Positions 35,375-44,903 of a stretch of DNA of 64,000 bases are shown here, one piece after another (the first letter of the stretch is position 1; each line of letters starts with the position of its first letter). A program made the translations under genes and the position numbers. Below the pieces are notes generated by a model. The model searched no databases. It saw only the letters and a program-made list of their open reading frames with translations, and was not told where the DNA came from. Source of the DNA: Rhodobacterales bacterium 32-67-9 (lineage in GTDB: Bacteria; Pseudomonadota; Alphaproteobacteria; Rhodobacterales; Rhodobacteraceae). The stretch is taken from the NCBI GenBank assembly GCA_002280515.1, contig NCEA01000006.1, positions 1-64,000 of the forward strand, read 5' to 3'.

Positions 35375-35517
35375 TTTCTTTCTATCGTCCCGCAAATTGA
35401 CCGGCAGGGGCGCCGAAATCGCTCCAATGGCTTAAAAGCCAAGCGCGGAAGACGCAAGTCACAGTCGGGGCAACGGTCCCGGTCGGCAGAAAACATGCCG
35501 GGGCAGGAGTTGAGACG

Positions 35518-37254
35518 ATGACGAGGAACGAGTTCGGCAAGGGTCGGGAAGAGTTGCGCGCAGCGCGTGCCGCCGGGCGAAGCCTCCTCTGGGCCGTGGC
35601 GCTCTTTTCGGCCTTCGTGAACCTTCTGATGCTGGTCGGCCCGGTCTTCATGCTCCAGGTCTACGACCGCGTCCTCGGCAGCCGCTCGGAAGAGACCTTG
35701 CTGGCGCTCTTCGCCCTCGTCGCCTTCCTCTTCGCCATGATGGGCCTGCTTGACCTTGCGCGCGGCCGGGTGATGGCGCGGCTTGCCGTCGGATTCCAGT
35801 CACGTCTCGACCGGCGGGTCTTCTCTGCCGCCCTCGCCCGCAGTGCGCTGGCGCCCGGCGATCCGGCGGCGGCCGCGGGGTTGCGCGACCTCGAAGCGAT
35901 CCGCCAGCTTCTCGCCTCGCCGGTGTTCTTCGCCATCTTCGACATGCCTTGGGCGCCTGTGTTCCTGACGGCGGTGTTCATCTTCCACCCCTGGCTCGGC
36001 TGGCTCGCCCTCGCCGGCGGCGCGGTTCTGGTGTTGGTAACGGCGCTCAACCAGGCCAATACCCGGCGCGCCGTCCTTGCCGCGCACGCCGCGAACCAGC
36101 GGGCCGAGCGGTTGTCGGACCAGTTGCGCGACGAGGCGGACCTTGTCCAGTCCATGGGAATGCGCGGCGCAAGCTTCGCCCGCTGGGCCCGGGCGCGGGC
36201 CGTGGCCCTCTCGGAATCGATCACCGCGACGGACAAGTCCGGCATCTATTCGGTCTTTTCCAAGACTTTCCGGCTTTTCCTGCAATCGGCGATGCTGGCC
36301 TTGGGCGCGCTTCTGGTGCTGAAGGGCGAACTGACCCCCGGCGCGATGATCGCCGCGTCGATCCTGATGGGCCGGGCACTTGCCCCGGTCGAACAGGCCA
36401 TCGGCGGCTGGGCAGCCGTCCAGCGCGCGCAAGAGGGCTGGCATCGGCTTGCCAGCCTTCTCGCCACAGTGCCCGCCGATGCCCCCCGCACCGCCTTGCC
36501 GAGACCCCGCGCGGTTCTTGAGGCGAACCAGCTGACCGTGGTGCCGCCGGGGCAGAGCCAGGCGGCGCTCAGGATGGTGTCGTTCAAGATCGAACCCGGC
36601 CAGGCCGTCGGCGTGATCGGGGCCTCGGGGGCGGGCAAATCGACGCTGGCCCACACGCTGACCGGGGTCTGGCGTCCGGCCGGCGGCTGGGTCCGGCTGG
36701 ACGGGGCCACGCTCGACCAATACGACCCAGACGTGCTCGGCAGCTACATCGGCTACCTGCCGCAGAGGGTGACGCTTTTCGACGGCACGATCGCCGAGAA
36801 TATCGCCCGCCTCGCGCCGCAGCCCGACGATGCGGCGATCGTGGCGGCGGCGCAGAAGGCCGCCGCCCATCAGATGATCGTCGACCTGCCCGACGGCTAC
36901 AACACGCAGGTCAGCCAGACCGGCGGCAGGCTTTCGGGCGGCCAGATTCAGCGCATCGGCCTTGCGCGCGCGCTTTATGGTGATCCCGTCATCCTTGTAC
37001 TCGACGAACCCAACTCCAATCTAGACAACGACGGCTCGATGGCGCTGAACGCCGCGATCCGGGCGATGAAATCGAAGGGCGGCTCCGTGCTGATCATGGC
37101 GCACCGGCCAGCGGCGATACAGGAATGCGACATGCTGATGGTGCTCGACGGCGGCATTCGCCGCGCGTTCGGGCCGCGCGACGAGGTACTGAAAAGCATG
37201 GTCCGCAACGCGGGTGACATCGTTCGCGCGACAGGGCCAGGAGGTGTGACATGA
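35518..37254 (+). CDS. Type I secretion system ABC transporter (PrtD family)
   Basis: 578 residues; GGAG precedes the ATG by 8 bases. Residues 25-300 form a six-helix ABC exporter membrane domain ([24 protein letters not shown] is a PrtD hallmark). The nucleotide-binding domain follows: Walker [10 protein letters not shown] at about residue 365, Q-loop YLPQRVTLF, signature [15 protein letters not shown] and Walker [13 protein letters not shown]. It has no N-terminal C39 peptidase or CLD domain. It energises one-step export with the HlyD-type adaptor encoded next (overlap ATGA). No obvious RTX substrate or TolC gene lies nearby. Confidence 0.92.
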   Translation: MTRNEFGKGREELRAARAAGRSLLWAVALFSAFVNLLMLVGPVFMLQVYDRVLGSRSEETLLALFALVAFLFAMMGLLDLARGRVMARLAVGFQSRLDRRVFSAALARSALAPGDPAAAAGLRDLEAIRQLLASPVFFAIFDMPWAPVFLTAVFIFHPWLGWLALAGGAVLVLVTALNQANTRRAVLAAHAANQRAERLSDQLRDEADLVQSMGMRGASFARWARARAVALSESITATDKSGIYSVFSKTFRLFLQSAMLALGALLVLKGELTPGAMIAASILMGRALAPVEQAIGGWAAVQRAQEGWHRLASLLATVPADAPRTALPRPRAVLEANQLTVVPPGQSQAALRMVSFKIEPGQAVGVIGASGAGKSTLAHTLTGVWRPAGGWVRLDGATLDQYDPDVLGSYIGYLPQRVTLFDGTIAENIARLAPQPDDAAIVAAAQKAAAHQMIVDLPDGYNTQVSQTGGRLSGGQIQRIGLARALYGDPVILVLDEPNSNLDNDGSMALNAAIRAMKSKGGSVLIMAHRPAAIQECDMLMVLDGGIRRAFGPRDEVLKSMVRNAGDIVRATGPGGVT

Positions 37255-38555
37255 CCGATCCGGCAAAGTCCCCTTCGGCCCGCGCGCCGCTGCTTCTCGG
37301 CGGGTTCGCGCTCGCGCTTCTCATCGGCGGGTTCGGCGCCTGGTCGGTGACGACGAAGATCGCCGGCGCCGTCGTCGCCGGCGGCCAGGTGGAGGTCGAG
37401 CAGAACCGGCAGGTCGTCCAGCATCCCGATGGCGGCGTCGTCGCCGAGATCCTCGTCAAGGACGGCGACCTCGTCGCCGCCGGCGCACCCCTGATCCAGC
37501 TTGACGGGACGCTGCTGACATCGGAACTGACAATCGTCGAAGGCCAGTTCTTCGAAATCCTCGCCCGGCGCGGAAGGCTGGAGGCGGAGCGCGACGACGC
37601 CGGGACGATCACCTTCCCTGCCGAACTGACAGAGTTCGCCAGCACGCGTCCCGCGATCGAAGCCCTGATGCGCGGGCAGGAACGGCTGTTCGTCGCCCGC
37701 GCCGAGACCGAGGCGAACGAGATCGACCAGCTCCAGCGCCGGCGCGGCCAGATCGCCAACCAGATCGAGGGCATCGTCGCCCAGCGCGCCTCGACCGACA
37801 GCCAGCTCAGCTTGATCGGCAAGGAACTGGCCGACCTCCAGACGCTGCTCGACCGTGGCCTCACGCAGGCGGGCCGGGTGCTCGCGCTCGAGCGTGAGAA
37901 GGCACGGCTCGAAGGTGCCGCGGGCGAACTCGACGCTTCCAAAGCCGAGGCCGAGGGCCGGATGACCGAAATCGACATCGAGATCCTGAAACGCGGCAGC
38001 ACCCGCCGCGAGGACGCCAATACCCAGCTCCGCGACCTCGGCTACCGCGAGCTTGAACTCGCCGAACGGCGCCGGGCGCTGATCGAGCAGATCGACCGGC
38101 TCGACATCCGCGCACCCGTCGCGGGCATCGTCCACGCTTTGCAGGTGACGACGCCGCGTTCCGTCATTCGCGCCGCCGAGCCGGTGCTTTACCTCGTTCC
38201 GCAGGACCGTCCGCTGGTCATCGCCGCCCGCGTCGCGCCGATCAATGTCGACGAGGTCCGGATCGGCCAGGAGGTCACCCTCCGTTTCGCCGCATTCGAC
38301 AGCCGCACCACGCCCGAACTCTTCGGCCAGGTCTCCCGCATCTCGGCGGACGCATTGGTCGACGAGGCCAGCAAAGCCTCCTACTACCGCGCCGAGGTCG
38401 TGCTCGATGCGGGCGAATTGGCCAAGCTCGACGGTCATGCCATCATCCCCGGCATGCCGGTCGAGGTTTTCATCCGCACCGGCGAACGCACCCCGCTCGC
38501 CTATCTGATCAAACCGTTTACCGAGTATTTCAACCGTGCCTTCCGGGAAAGCTGA
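37251..38555 (+). CDS. HlyD/PrtE-type membrane fusion protein of the type I secretion system
   Basis: 434 residues starting on ATGA with GGAGG upstream. One transmembrane segment (residues about 13-38, [20 protein letters not shown]) is followed by [27 protein letters not shown] (lipoyl half), a coiled-coil hairpin at about 120-280 rich in Glu/Arg/Leu, the second lipoyl half ([13 protein letters not shown]) and a beta-barrel ending [16 protein letters not shown], the typical HlyD/PrtE end. It bridges the inner-membrane ABC protein to an outer-membrane channel. Confidence 0.92.
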   Translation: MTDPAKSPSARAPLLLGGFALALLIGGFGAWSVTTKIAGAVVAGGQVEVEQNRQVVQHPDGGVVAEILVKDGDLVAAGAPLIQLDGTLLTSELTIVEGQFFEILARRGRLEAERDDAGTITFPAELTEFASTRPAIEALMRGQERLFVARAETEANEIDQLQRRRGQIANQIEGIVAQRASTDSQLSLIGKELADLQTLLDRGLTQAGRVLALEREKARLEGAAGELDASKAEAEGRMTEIDIEILKRGSTRREDANTQLRDLGYRELELAERRRALIEQIDRLDIRAPVAGIVHALQVTTPRSVIRAAEPVLYLVPQDRPLVIAARVAPINVDEVRIGQEVTLRFAAFDSRTTPELFGQVSRISADALVDEASKASYYRAEVVLDAGELAKLDGHAIIPGMPVEVFIRTGERTPLAYLIKPFTEYFNRAFRES

Positions 38556-39012
38556 CAGCATCGTGATCCTCCGGGCCGCTCGGCTCGCGGAACTGGCGGA
38601 ACTTTCGCTTCTCTGCCTGCGCTCGAAGGCGGTCTGGGACTATAGCCCGGAAGTCATCGCCGCCTGCCGGGCAGAGTTGACCCTCGGCCCCGGCGACCTT
38701 GAAACCACCCGCGTCGCCGAACGCCGCGGCCATCCCGTCGGCGTCGTGCAGGTGACGGTCGGGGGCAGGACCGCCTCGCTCGACCGGATCTTCGTCGAAC
38801 CGCATGACATCGGGACCGGAGTCGGCACGATCCTCTTCGCAGAGGCACGGACCATGGCCCGCGATGCCGGCGCGAAAGAGCTTGTCGTCATCGCCGATCC
38901 GGGCGCTGCGGGGTTCTTCATCCGCATGGGCGCCCGGCCGGCGGGCGAGGTGCCGTCAGGCTCCGTTCCAGGCCTGGTCCTGCCGCGCTTCGCGCTCGCC
39001 CTGCCAGGCTGA
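38536..39012 (+). CDS. GNAT-family N-acetyltransferase
   Basis: 158 residues if started at the GTG at 38536, overlapping the HlyD gene by 20 bp; a second GTG at 38563 is an alternative, and neither has a good ribosome site. The GNAT core is seen in [23 protein letters not shown] (acetyl-CoA loop, a variant of the QxxGxG/A motif) and the [20 protein letters not shown] end typical of this fold. The acceptor substrate is unknown. Confidence 0.75.
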   Translation: MPSGKADSIVILRAARLAELAELSLLCLRSKAVWDYSPEVIAACRAELTLGPGDLETTRVAERRGHPVGVVQVTVGGRTASLDRIFVEPHDIGTGVGTILFAEARTMARDAGAKELVVIADPGAAGFFIRMGARPAGEVPSGSVPGLVLPRFALALPG

Positions 39013-39086
39013 GGACCGCGCCCCTTCCCCCCAGCAGCCCGCACGGCTAACCTCCGCCAGAACCGGATTCGCGAGGAGACAGAGAC

Positions 39087-39551
39087 ATGGCCGGAAAGAT
39101 CGACGCACGCCTAGCCGAGCTTGGGATTACCCTGCCGGACGCGCCCGCCCCGGCGGCGAACTACGTGCCATACGTTCAGGCCGGCGATCTCGTCTTCGTC
39201 TCGGGCCAGATATCGCAAAGCGCCGCCGGACTCATCAAGGGCCGGCTCGGCGACACTATGGACGTGGCGGAAGGCGCGGAAGCCGCCCGGCGTTGCGGCA
39301 TCAGCCTGCTCGCCCAGGCACGCGCGGCGCTCGGCGGCGACCTCGACCGGATCGTCAGGGTGGTGAAGCTGACCGGCTTCGTCAACTCGACGGCCGAGTT
39401 CACCGACCAGCCGAAGGTGATCAACGGCTGCTCGGACCTGATGGTCGAGGTTCTGGGCGACGCCGGCCGCCACGCCCGCGCCGCCGTCTCGGCCCCCGCT
39501 CTGCCGCTCGGCGTCGCGGTGGAGATCGAGGCGATCTTCCAGGTGGCGTGA
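39087..39551 (+). CDS. RidA-family (YjgF/YER057c) enamine/imine deaminase-like protein
   Basis: 154 residues; GAGGAGACAGAGAC precedes the ATG. The longer RidA subgroup is recognised by VPYVQAGDLVFVSGQIS near residue 30, MDVAEGAEAARRC, IVRVVKLTGFVNSTAEF and the C-terminal ALPLGVAVEIEAIFQV. RidA proteins hydrolyse reactive enamines and imines such as 2-aminoacrylate, but this subgroup lacks the clear arginine seen in archetypal RidA, so activity is not assured. Its stop overlaps the GDPD start by one base. Confidence 0.85.
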   Translation: MAGKIDARLAELGITLPDAPAPAANYVPYVQAGDLVFVSGQISQSAAGLIKGRLGDTMDVAEGAEAARRCGISLLAQARAALGGDLDRIVRVVKLTGFVNSTAEFTDQPKVINGCSDLMVEVLGDAGRHARAAVSAPALPLGVAVEIEAIFQVA

Positions 39552-40330
39552 TGGGTCCAACGCCGGTCCCCTTGCCGCAAGACTTCCTGACCAGACCGAT
39601 CGCCCACCGCGCCTATCACGACCGGGCGGCGGGTCGGCCAGAGAACTCGCCGGCCGCCTTCCGCGCGGCGATCGACGCAGGCTACGCGATCGAGACCGAT
39701 ATCCAGCCTTCCGCCGACGGCGTGCCGATGGTCTTTCATGACTACGACCTGAAACGGCTGACCGGCACTTCCGGCCGCATAAGGGGGCGGACGGCGGCGG
39801 AACTGGGGCAGATCAGGCTGCTCGATGCCGAGGACGGCATCCCGACGCTGGCCGGTATGCTCGCCCTTGTCGCCGGGCGGGTGCCGCTTCTCATCGAGAT
39901 CAAGGACCAGGACGGACGGATGGGGCCGGAGGTCGGGCCGCTCGAACGGGCCGTGGCGGACGTTCTCGCCGGCTACGATGGCCCGGTCGCCCTGATGTCG
40001 TTCAACCCGCATTCGGTCGCGGCCCTTGCAAAGGCGGCGCCCAACCGGCCACGCGGGTTGACTACTTCGGCCTACACGTCCGAGGGCTGGCCACTGTTGC
40101 CCGCCACGGTCCGCGACCGCCTGCGCGAGATCCCCGACTACGACCGGGTGGGGGCAAGCTTCATCTCGCACGAGGCATCCGACCTCGACCGCCCGCGCGT
40201 GGCCGAACTGAAGGCGAAAGGCGCGACGATCCTTACCTGGACCATCAAGTTCCCCGAAGCCGAGGCCGACGCCCGCCGGATCGCCCAGAACGTGACCTTC
40301 GAGCGTTACGCAGCGCGGCCGGTCGCTTGA
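39551..40330 (+). CDS. Glycerophosphodiester phosphodiesterase
   Basis: 259 residues; the start is TGATG-coupled to the RidA gene. The GDPD barrel shows IAHRAYHDRAAGRPENSPAAF with the catalytic His and Glu-Asn, the metal pair EtDIQ (IETDIQPSADGVPMVFHDYDL) and LIEIKDQDG with a third acidic ligand. The HRG motif of most members is HRA here, a small variation. It hydrolyses glycerophosphodiesters to glycerol-3-phosphate and an alcohol. There is no signal peptide, so it is cytoplasmic, like UgpQ. Confidence 0.9.
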   Translation: MGPTPVPLPQDFLTRPIAHRAYHDRAAGRPENSPAAFRAAIDAGYAIETDIQPSADGVPMVFHDYDLKRLTGTSGRIRGRTAAELGQIRLLDAEDGIPTLAGMLALVAGRVPLLIEIKDQDGRMGPEVGPLERAVADVLAGYDGPVALMSFNPHSVAALAKAAPNRPRGLTTSAYTSEGWPLLPATVRDRLREIPDYDRVGASFISHEASDLDRPRVAELKAKGATILTWTIKFPEAEADARRIAQNVTFERYAARPVA

Positions 40331-40378
40331 CCCGGGCCACCCTTGGTCCCTACGTCAAGGAAATAGACCCGGTACCTC

Positions 40379-41554
40379 ATGGATGACATCGCCATCGACG
40401 TGAGCGTCCTTTCTGGCCTCGGCGGCATCGCCGCGGAGGACTGGGATGCATGCGCCGACCCCGAGGCCGGGCCGGGGCGCCCGCGCGACCCCTTCACGAC
40501 ACACCGCTTCCTTGCCGCGCTGGAACGCTCGGGCTCGGTCGGCGACGGCACCGGCTGGCAGCCGCGCCACCTCGTCGCCCGCGCCGGCGGCGAGCTGATC
40601 GCGGCGATGCCGCTTTATGTGAAATCCCACAGCCAGGGCGAATACATCTTCGACCACGCCTGGGCCGACGCCTACGAGCGGGCGGGCGGGCGCTACTATC
40701 CGAAACTCCAGTCCGCTGTGCCGTTCACCCCCGCCACCGGTCGCCGCTTCCTGACGAAACCAGGATGGGAGGTCGCGGGTCGCGCCGCGCTGACGCAGGC
40801 CCTTGTGCAGATCGCATCCGACCACGGCCTTTCCTCTGCCCACATCACCTTCTGTACCGAGGAGGAGGCCGAAACCGGCGCCGCGATGGGGCTTTTGCAC
40901 CGGATCACCCAGCAATTCCACTGGGAGAACCGCGGCTACGGCAATTTCGACGGCTTCCTCGCCGACCTCGCCTCGCGCAAGCGAAAGGCGATCCGCAAGG
41001 AACGCGCCGGCGCCGCAGGGTTCGGCGGCACGATCCGGCACCTGACCGGCGACGCGATCCGGCCCGAACACTGGGACGCGTTCTGGGACTTCTACCAGGA
41101 TACCGGAAGCCGCAAATGGGGCCGCCCCTACCTGACCCGCGCCTTCTTCGACGAGGTGCAGGCGACGATGCGCGACGACGTCCTGCTGATCCTCGCCGAA
41201 CGCGGAGGGCGGCCCGTCGCCGGTGCGCTCAACTTCATCGGCCGCGACACGCTCTACGGCCGCTACTGGGGCGCGGTTGAGGACCATCCGTTCCTGCATT
41301 TCGAATGCTGTTACTACCAGGCCATCGACTACGCCATCGCCATGGGTCTTGCCCGTGTCGAGGCGGGGGCGCAGGGCGATCACAAGCTGGCCCGCGGCTA
41401 CCTGCCGGTCCAGACCCATTCGCTGCACTGGATCGCCGATCCGTCGTTCCGCAGCGCCGTCGCCCGCTATCTCGACGCCGAAGCGCGCGCCGTCGACGAG
41501 GAGATCGAGGTGCTGACCGATTTCGGCCCGTTCCGCAAATCCCCCGGCCACTGA
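40379..41554 (+). CDS. GNAT/FemAB-like acyltransferase of the COG3146 type
   Basis: 391 residues. This family (sometimes called peptidogalycan biosynthesis/GNAT) has two tandem GNAT-like folds; visible signatures are [58 protein letters not shown], the basic [12 protein letters not shown] and [27 protein letters not shown] followed by [14 protein letters not shown]. The reaction is unknown despite broad conservation in proteobacteria. It is the last gene before a hairpin repeat. Confidence 0.85.
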   Translation: MDDIAIDVSVLSGLGGIAAEDWDACADPEAGPGRPRDPFTTHRFLAALERSGSVGDGTGWQPRHLVARAGGELIAAMPLYVKSHSQGEYIFDHAWADAYERAGGRYYPKLQSAVPFTPATGRRFLTKPGWEVAGRAALTQALVQIASDHGLSSAHITFCTEEEAETGAAMGLLHRITQQFHWENRGYGNFDGFLADLASRKRKAIRKERAGAAGFGGTIRHLTGDAIRPEHWDAFWDFYQDTGSRKWGRPYLTRAFFDEVQATMRDDVLLILAERGGRPVAGALNFIGRDTLYGRYWGAVEDHPFLHFECCYYQAIDYAIAMGLARVEAGAQGDHKLARGYLPVQTHSLHWIADPSFRSAVARYLDAEARAVDEEIEVLTDFGPFRKSPGH

Positions 41555-41562
41555 TCCGACTG

Positions 41563-41629
41563 CCCTTCATCTTGCTGCAAATATCCCCGCCGGAGGCATT
41601 GAAGTTTTGCCGCTCCGGCCGGAGTATTT
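41563..41629. repeat. Intergenic hairpin repeat (AAATATCC family)
   Basis: AAATATCCCCGCCGGAG (41579-41595) pairs with CTCCGGCCGGAGTATTT (41613-41629) with few mismatches. The preceding CCCTTCATCTTGC is shared with the element that begins at 58978. It probably terminates the upstream gene. Confidence 0.6.
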
Positions 41630-41656
41630 CCCCAAGGAAGAACCGGAGAACGCGCC

Positions 41657-42274
41657 ATGTCCGATACGCTCACGCTCTATTCGAACCCGATGTCACGCGG
41701 GCGCATCGCGCGCTGGATGCTGGAAGAGGTCGGCCAGCCCTACGAGGTGCGCTATCTCGACTACGGCACGACGTTGTAGGCTCCGGACTATCTGAAGATC
41801 AACCCGATGGGCAAGGTGCCGGCGCTGGTTCACGGCGACCGGATCGTCACGGAATATGCCGCGATCTGCGCCTATCTCGCCGACGCCTTCCCCGAAGCGG
41901 AACTGGCGCCCAGCGAACGCTCCTCGTATTACCGCTGGCTCTTCTTCGGCGCCGGCCCGTTGGAGGCAACCGTCATCATCAAGGCGCTCGGCGTCGAGGT
42001 TCCGGCCGACAAGCGCGCCATGGTCGGGTTCGGATCGCTCAAGACCACGCTCGACGCGCTCGAATCCGCGCTGACCGACAAGCCCTACCTTGCCGGAGAC
42101 CGTTTTTCGGCCGCCGACGTCGCAACCGGGTCGCAGATCGGCTGGGGCCTGCGCTTTGGCACGATCGAGCCGCGCCCGGTCTTGCAAGCTTACTGGGACC
42201 GGCTGAGCGAACGGCCCGCCCTGCAACGCGCCAACGATGCCGACAACGCGGCAATGCCGCAGAAGGAGGAATGA
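41657..42274 (+). pseudogene. Glutathione S-transferase gene interrupted by an in-frame amber codon
   Basis: From the ATG at 41657 the frame reads [16 protein letters not shown] (a GST N-terminal thioredoxin fold), then DYGTTL, then TAG at 41777-41779, codon 41. Directly after, the same frame continues [17 protein letters not shown] and a full alpha-helical C-terminal domain to 42274, 205 codons in all. Most relatives read Lys (AAG) at this place, one base from TAG. Nothing else is damaged, so this is a recent nonsense change or a base-call error. Restart at the ATG at 41807 would give only the C-terminal part without the glutathione-binding fold. The stop overlaps the next start, so expression of the pterin dehydratase may be affected. 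Confidence 0.88.
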
Positions 42275-42636
42275 TGGCCGAGCTCTTGACAGAGGTCGAA
42301 CGCACCGCCGACCTGCCACCCCTCGGTGACACCGGCTGGGCCGCGGTCGAAGGCCGCGATGCGATCCGCAAGATCTGGAAGTTCCGCAACTTCTCCGAGG
42401 CCTGGGGCTTCATGTCCCGCGCCGCGCTTCAGGCCGAAAAGCTCAATCACCACCCGGAATGGAGCAATATCTACAACGTAGTCGACGTGACGCTGACGAC
42501 GCATGACTGCGACGGGCTATCGGCGCTCGATCTCACTCTGGCCCGTCGCATGGACAAGCTCGCCGGTGATGCGGAGGTGCAGCGCGATCACGGCGAACCG
42601 GTCGCCTGCCTCTGCCAGATCCACGCGCGACGCTAG
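42274..42636 (+). CDS. phhB: 4a-hydroxytetrahydrobiopterin (pterin-4a-carbinolamine) dehydratase
   Basis: 120 residues. Of the two adjacent ATGs (42271, 42274) I take the second, which is TGATG-coupled to the GST frame and better spaced from AGGAGG. The family block is unmistakable: [48 protein letters not shown] (key residues H-H-P-E-W and T-H-D). It dehydrates the 4a-carbinolamine pterin. A phenylalanine hydroxylase gene is not present here. It has about 20 extra C-terminal residues. Its stop and that of the convergent peroxiredoxin gene overlap at CTAG. Confidence 0.92.
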   Translation: MAELLTEVERTADLPPLGDTGWAAVEGRDAIRKIWKFRNFSEAWGFMSRAALQAEKLNHHPEWSNIYNVVDVTLTTHDCDGLSALDLTLARRMDKLAGDAEVQRDHGEPVACLCQIHARR

Positions 42637-43124
42637 CGCGGTGCAAGCCGCTCCAGCATCGCATCGCCGGTCGACAGGCTGCACTGACCAAGCGGATCGA
42701 GGTCGAATGCGGTGACAATGCCGTCCTCAACCACCATCGCGTAGCGGCGCGACCGGTCGAACATCCCGGCCGCCGGATTCGAATAGGCCAGCCCGACCGC
42801 CTTGGCAAAGCCGGCATCGGCGTCGGCGAGGAGGAAAATCCCCGCCGCCGTCGCGCCCGTCGTCTCGCCCCAGACCCGCATCACATGCGCGTCGTTGACC
42901 GAGAGGCAGATGATCTCGTCCACGCCCCGGTCGCGGAGCGCCCCGGCGTTGCGGATGAAGCTCGGCAGATGGGCACTGTCGCAAGTCGGGGTGAAGGCGC
43001 CCGGCACCGCGAAGATCACGACCTTGCGCCCGGCGAGGCGCTCAGACAGCCGCACCTCCTCGGGCCCGTTCGCGCCGATCCGCAGAAGACGCGCCTCGGG
43101 CAGGTGCTGACCAACCTCGATCAA
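42633..43124 (-). CDS. Peroxiredoxin (Prx5/AhpE-like), TTG start
   Basis: 163 residues if started at the TTG at 43124, 2 bp after the stop of the upstream paralogue, with GGAG 8 bases before; no ATG fits the alignment with that paralogue. The peroxidatic Cys48 lies in [10 protein letters not shown], followed by HLPSFI and EIICLSVND. Only this and one other Cys (near the C terminus, [12 protein letters not shown]) are plausible redox residues. It reduces peroxides using glutaredoxin or thioredoxin. It is the second of two tandem copies. Confidence 0.85.
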   Translation of the reverse strand: MIEVGQHLPEARLLRIGANGPEEVRLSERLAGRKVVIFAVPGAFTPTCDSAHLPSFIRNAGALRDRGVDEIICLSVNDAHVMRVWGETTGATAAGIFLLADADAGFAKAVGLAYSNPAAGMFDRSRRYAMVVEDGIVTAFDLDPLGQCSLSTGDAMLERLAPR

Positions 43125-43126
43125 GA

Positions 43127-43612
43127 TCAGATCTCCGCCAGAAGATATTCGCCGGTCGAGATGTTGCACTCCCCCGGCTTGTCGATGCTCGCCGCCGAGA
43201 TGACGCCGTCGTCAAGGACCAGCGCATAGCGGTTCGATCGGCCGATCAGCCCGATCTGCGGCGCGGTGAACTCCATGCCCAGCGCCTTGGTCAGACTGCC
43301 GTCCGCATCGCCGAGAAACCGTATGCCCGCCGCCGTGCCGCCGGTCGCCTCGCCCCAGGCCTTCAGCACGAAGGGGTCATTGACCGAGATGCAGATGATC
43401 TCCTCGACGCCCTTCTTGCGGAACTCGTCGGCGGTGCGGATGAAGCTCGGCACATGCACGGTCGAGCAGGGGCCGGTATAGGCGCCGGGAAGACCGAAGA
43501 CCACGACCTTGCGGCCTTTCAATTGATCCGACAGCTGCACCGTTTGGGGCCCGTTCGCGCCCATCTCGACCAGGCTCGCCTCTGGCAGATGTCCACCCTT
43601 GTGAAGTTGCAT
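43127..43612 (-). CDS. Peroxiredoxin (Prx5-like)
   Basis: 161 residues from the ATG at 43612 (MQLHKGGHLPEASLVEMGAN). The peroxidatic Cys49 sits in PGAYTGPCS, followed by VHVPSFIRTADEF and EIICISVNDPFVLKAWG; the Prx5 group reduces hydroperoxides and often takes electrons from glutaredoxin. About half of the residues match the adjacent paralogue, so the pair arose by duplication and then diverged. It is divergent from the FAD oxidoreductase gene with 79 bp between. Confidence 0.9.
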   Translation of the reverse strand: MQLHKGGHLPEASLVEMGANGPQTVQLSDQLKGRKVVVFGLPGAYTGPCSTVHVPSFIRTADEFRKKGVEEIICISVNDPFVLKAWGEATGGTAAGIRFLGDADGSLTKALGMEFTAPQIGLIGRSNRYALVLDDGVISAASIDKPGECNISTGEYLLAEI

Positions 43613-43691
43613 TTTCCCGACCTCTCGCGTTGCGTTTTCCTGATCCCACGATATAGGGTCCGCCGGGACAAGGGCCAGAGGGAGAATGCGG

Positions 43692-44903
43692 ATGAGCGGG
43701 ATCGTGATCGTCGGCGCGGGCCAGGCCGGGGCCTCGCTCGCCGCGAAGCTCAGGACACTCGGACATGCCGGCCCGATCACCATGATCGGCGAGGAGCCGA
43801 TGCCGCCCTACCAGCGCCCGCCACTGTCGAAAGCGTATCTTTTGGGCGAGATGGAGCTGGAGCGCCTCTATCTCCGCGCGCCGTCCTTCTGGGAGGAGCA
43901 GGCGGTCACGCTGCGCCTCGGCGCTCCGGTGGACAGCATCGACCCCGCTGCCCGCAGCGTCCGGCTGAAGGGCGGCGAGACCATCGGCTTCGACACCCTC
44001 GCGCTGACGACCGGCTCGCGCCCGCGCCGCCTGCCGGCGGCGATCGGCGGCGACCTCGGCCGGGTCTTTACCGTCCGCACCCTTGCCGATGTCGACCGCA
44101 TGGCGCCGGAATTCCGCGCCGGCGCCAGGGCACTCATCGTCGGCGGCGGCTATATCGGGCTTGAGGCGGCGGCGGTCGCTGCCAAGCTCGGCCTTGACGT
44201 GACGCTGATCGAGGCGGCGCCGCGCATCCTGCAACGCGTCGCCGCACCCGAAACCTCGGACTATTTCCGCGCCCTCCATACCGCGCATGGCGTGAAGATC
44301 CGCGAAGGCATCGGCCTCGACCGGCTGACGGGCGACGGCGATGTCCGCGCGGCGATCCTGGCGGACGGCAGCGAACTGCCGGTGGACCTCGTCATCGTCG
44401 GCATCGGCATCCTGCCCAATGCCGAGCTTGCCGAGGCTGCCGGACTCGCGCTGGAGAACGGCATCCGCACCGACGAGTATGGGCGCACCTCCGATCCGCA
44501 TGTCTGGGCGGCGGGCGATTGCGCCTCGTTCCCCCATGCCGGCGGGCGCATCCGGCTTGAAAGCGTCGGCAACGCCATCGACCAGGCCGAGACCGTGGCG
44601 GCCAATATCGAAGGCGCCGGGATCGCCTATGCGGCAAAACCGTGGTTCTGGTCCGATCAGTACGACGTGAAGCTTCAGATCGCCGGGCTGAACGCCGGCT
44701 ACGACCGGATCGTCACCCGGCACGGCGACGGCGACGCGGTCAGCTTCTGGTATTACCAGGGCGGCCGGCTCCTCGCCCTCGACGCGATGAACGACGCCCG
44801 CGCCTACATGATCGGCAAGCGGCTGATCGAGGCCGGCAAGTCGCCCGATCCGGCACTGATCGCCGATGCCACGGCCGACCTGAAGCCGCTCCTCAAGGCA
44901 TGA
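43692..44903 (+). CDS. FAD-dependent NAD(P)H:ferredoxin-reductase-like oxidoreductase
   Basis: 403 residues; of ATGs at 43686 and 43692 the second has GGGAG at 7 bases. The FAD motif GAGQAGASLAAKL begins the protein, PPYQRPPLSKAYL is typical of the putidaredoxin/rhodocoxin reductase group, the NAD(P)H site reads IVGGGYIGLEAAAVAAKLG (about 145-165), and the second FAD contact is WAAGDCASFPH. The C-terminal reductase domain WFWSDQYDVKLQIAG is present. It would feed electrons to a [2Fe-2S] ferredoxin for an oxygenase, but none is encoded nearby. It overlaps rsmD as ATGA. Confidence 0.9.
   Translation: MSGIVIVGAGQAGASLAAKLRTLGHAGPITMIGEEPMPPYQRPPLSKAYLLGEMELERLYLRAPSFWEEQAVTLRLGAPVDSIDPAARSVRLKGGETIGFDTLALTTGSRPRRLPAAIGGDLGRVFTVRTLADVDRMAPEFRAGARALIVGGGYIGLEAAAVAAKLGLDVTLIEAAPRILQRVAAPETSDYFRALHTAHGVKIREGIGLDRLTGDGDVRAAILADGSELPVDLVIVGIGILPNAELAEAAGLALENGIRTDEYGRTSDPHVWAAGDCASFPHAGGRIRLESVGNAIDQAETVAANIEGAGIAYAAKPWFWSDQYDVKLQIAGLNAGYDRIVTRHGDGDAVSFWYYQGGRLLALDAMNDARAYMIGKRLIEAGKSPDPALIADATADLKPLLKA

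Noticed and set aside
41777..41779. UAG read as pyrrolysine or by suppression in the GST frame
   Set aside because: GSTs have no known pyrrolysine, alphaproteobacteria of this type do not use it, and no suppressor is visible in the window; a nonsense mutation or base error is simpler.
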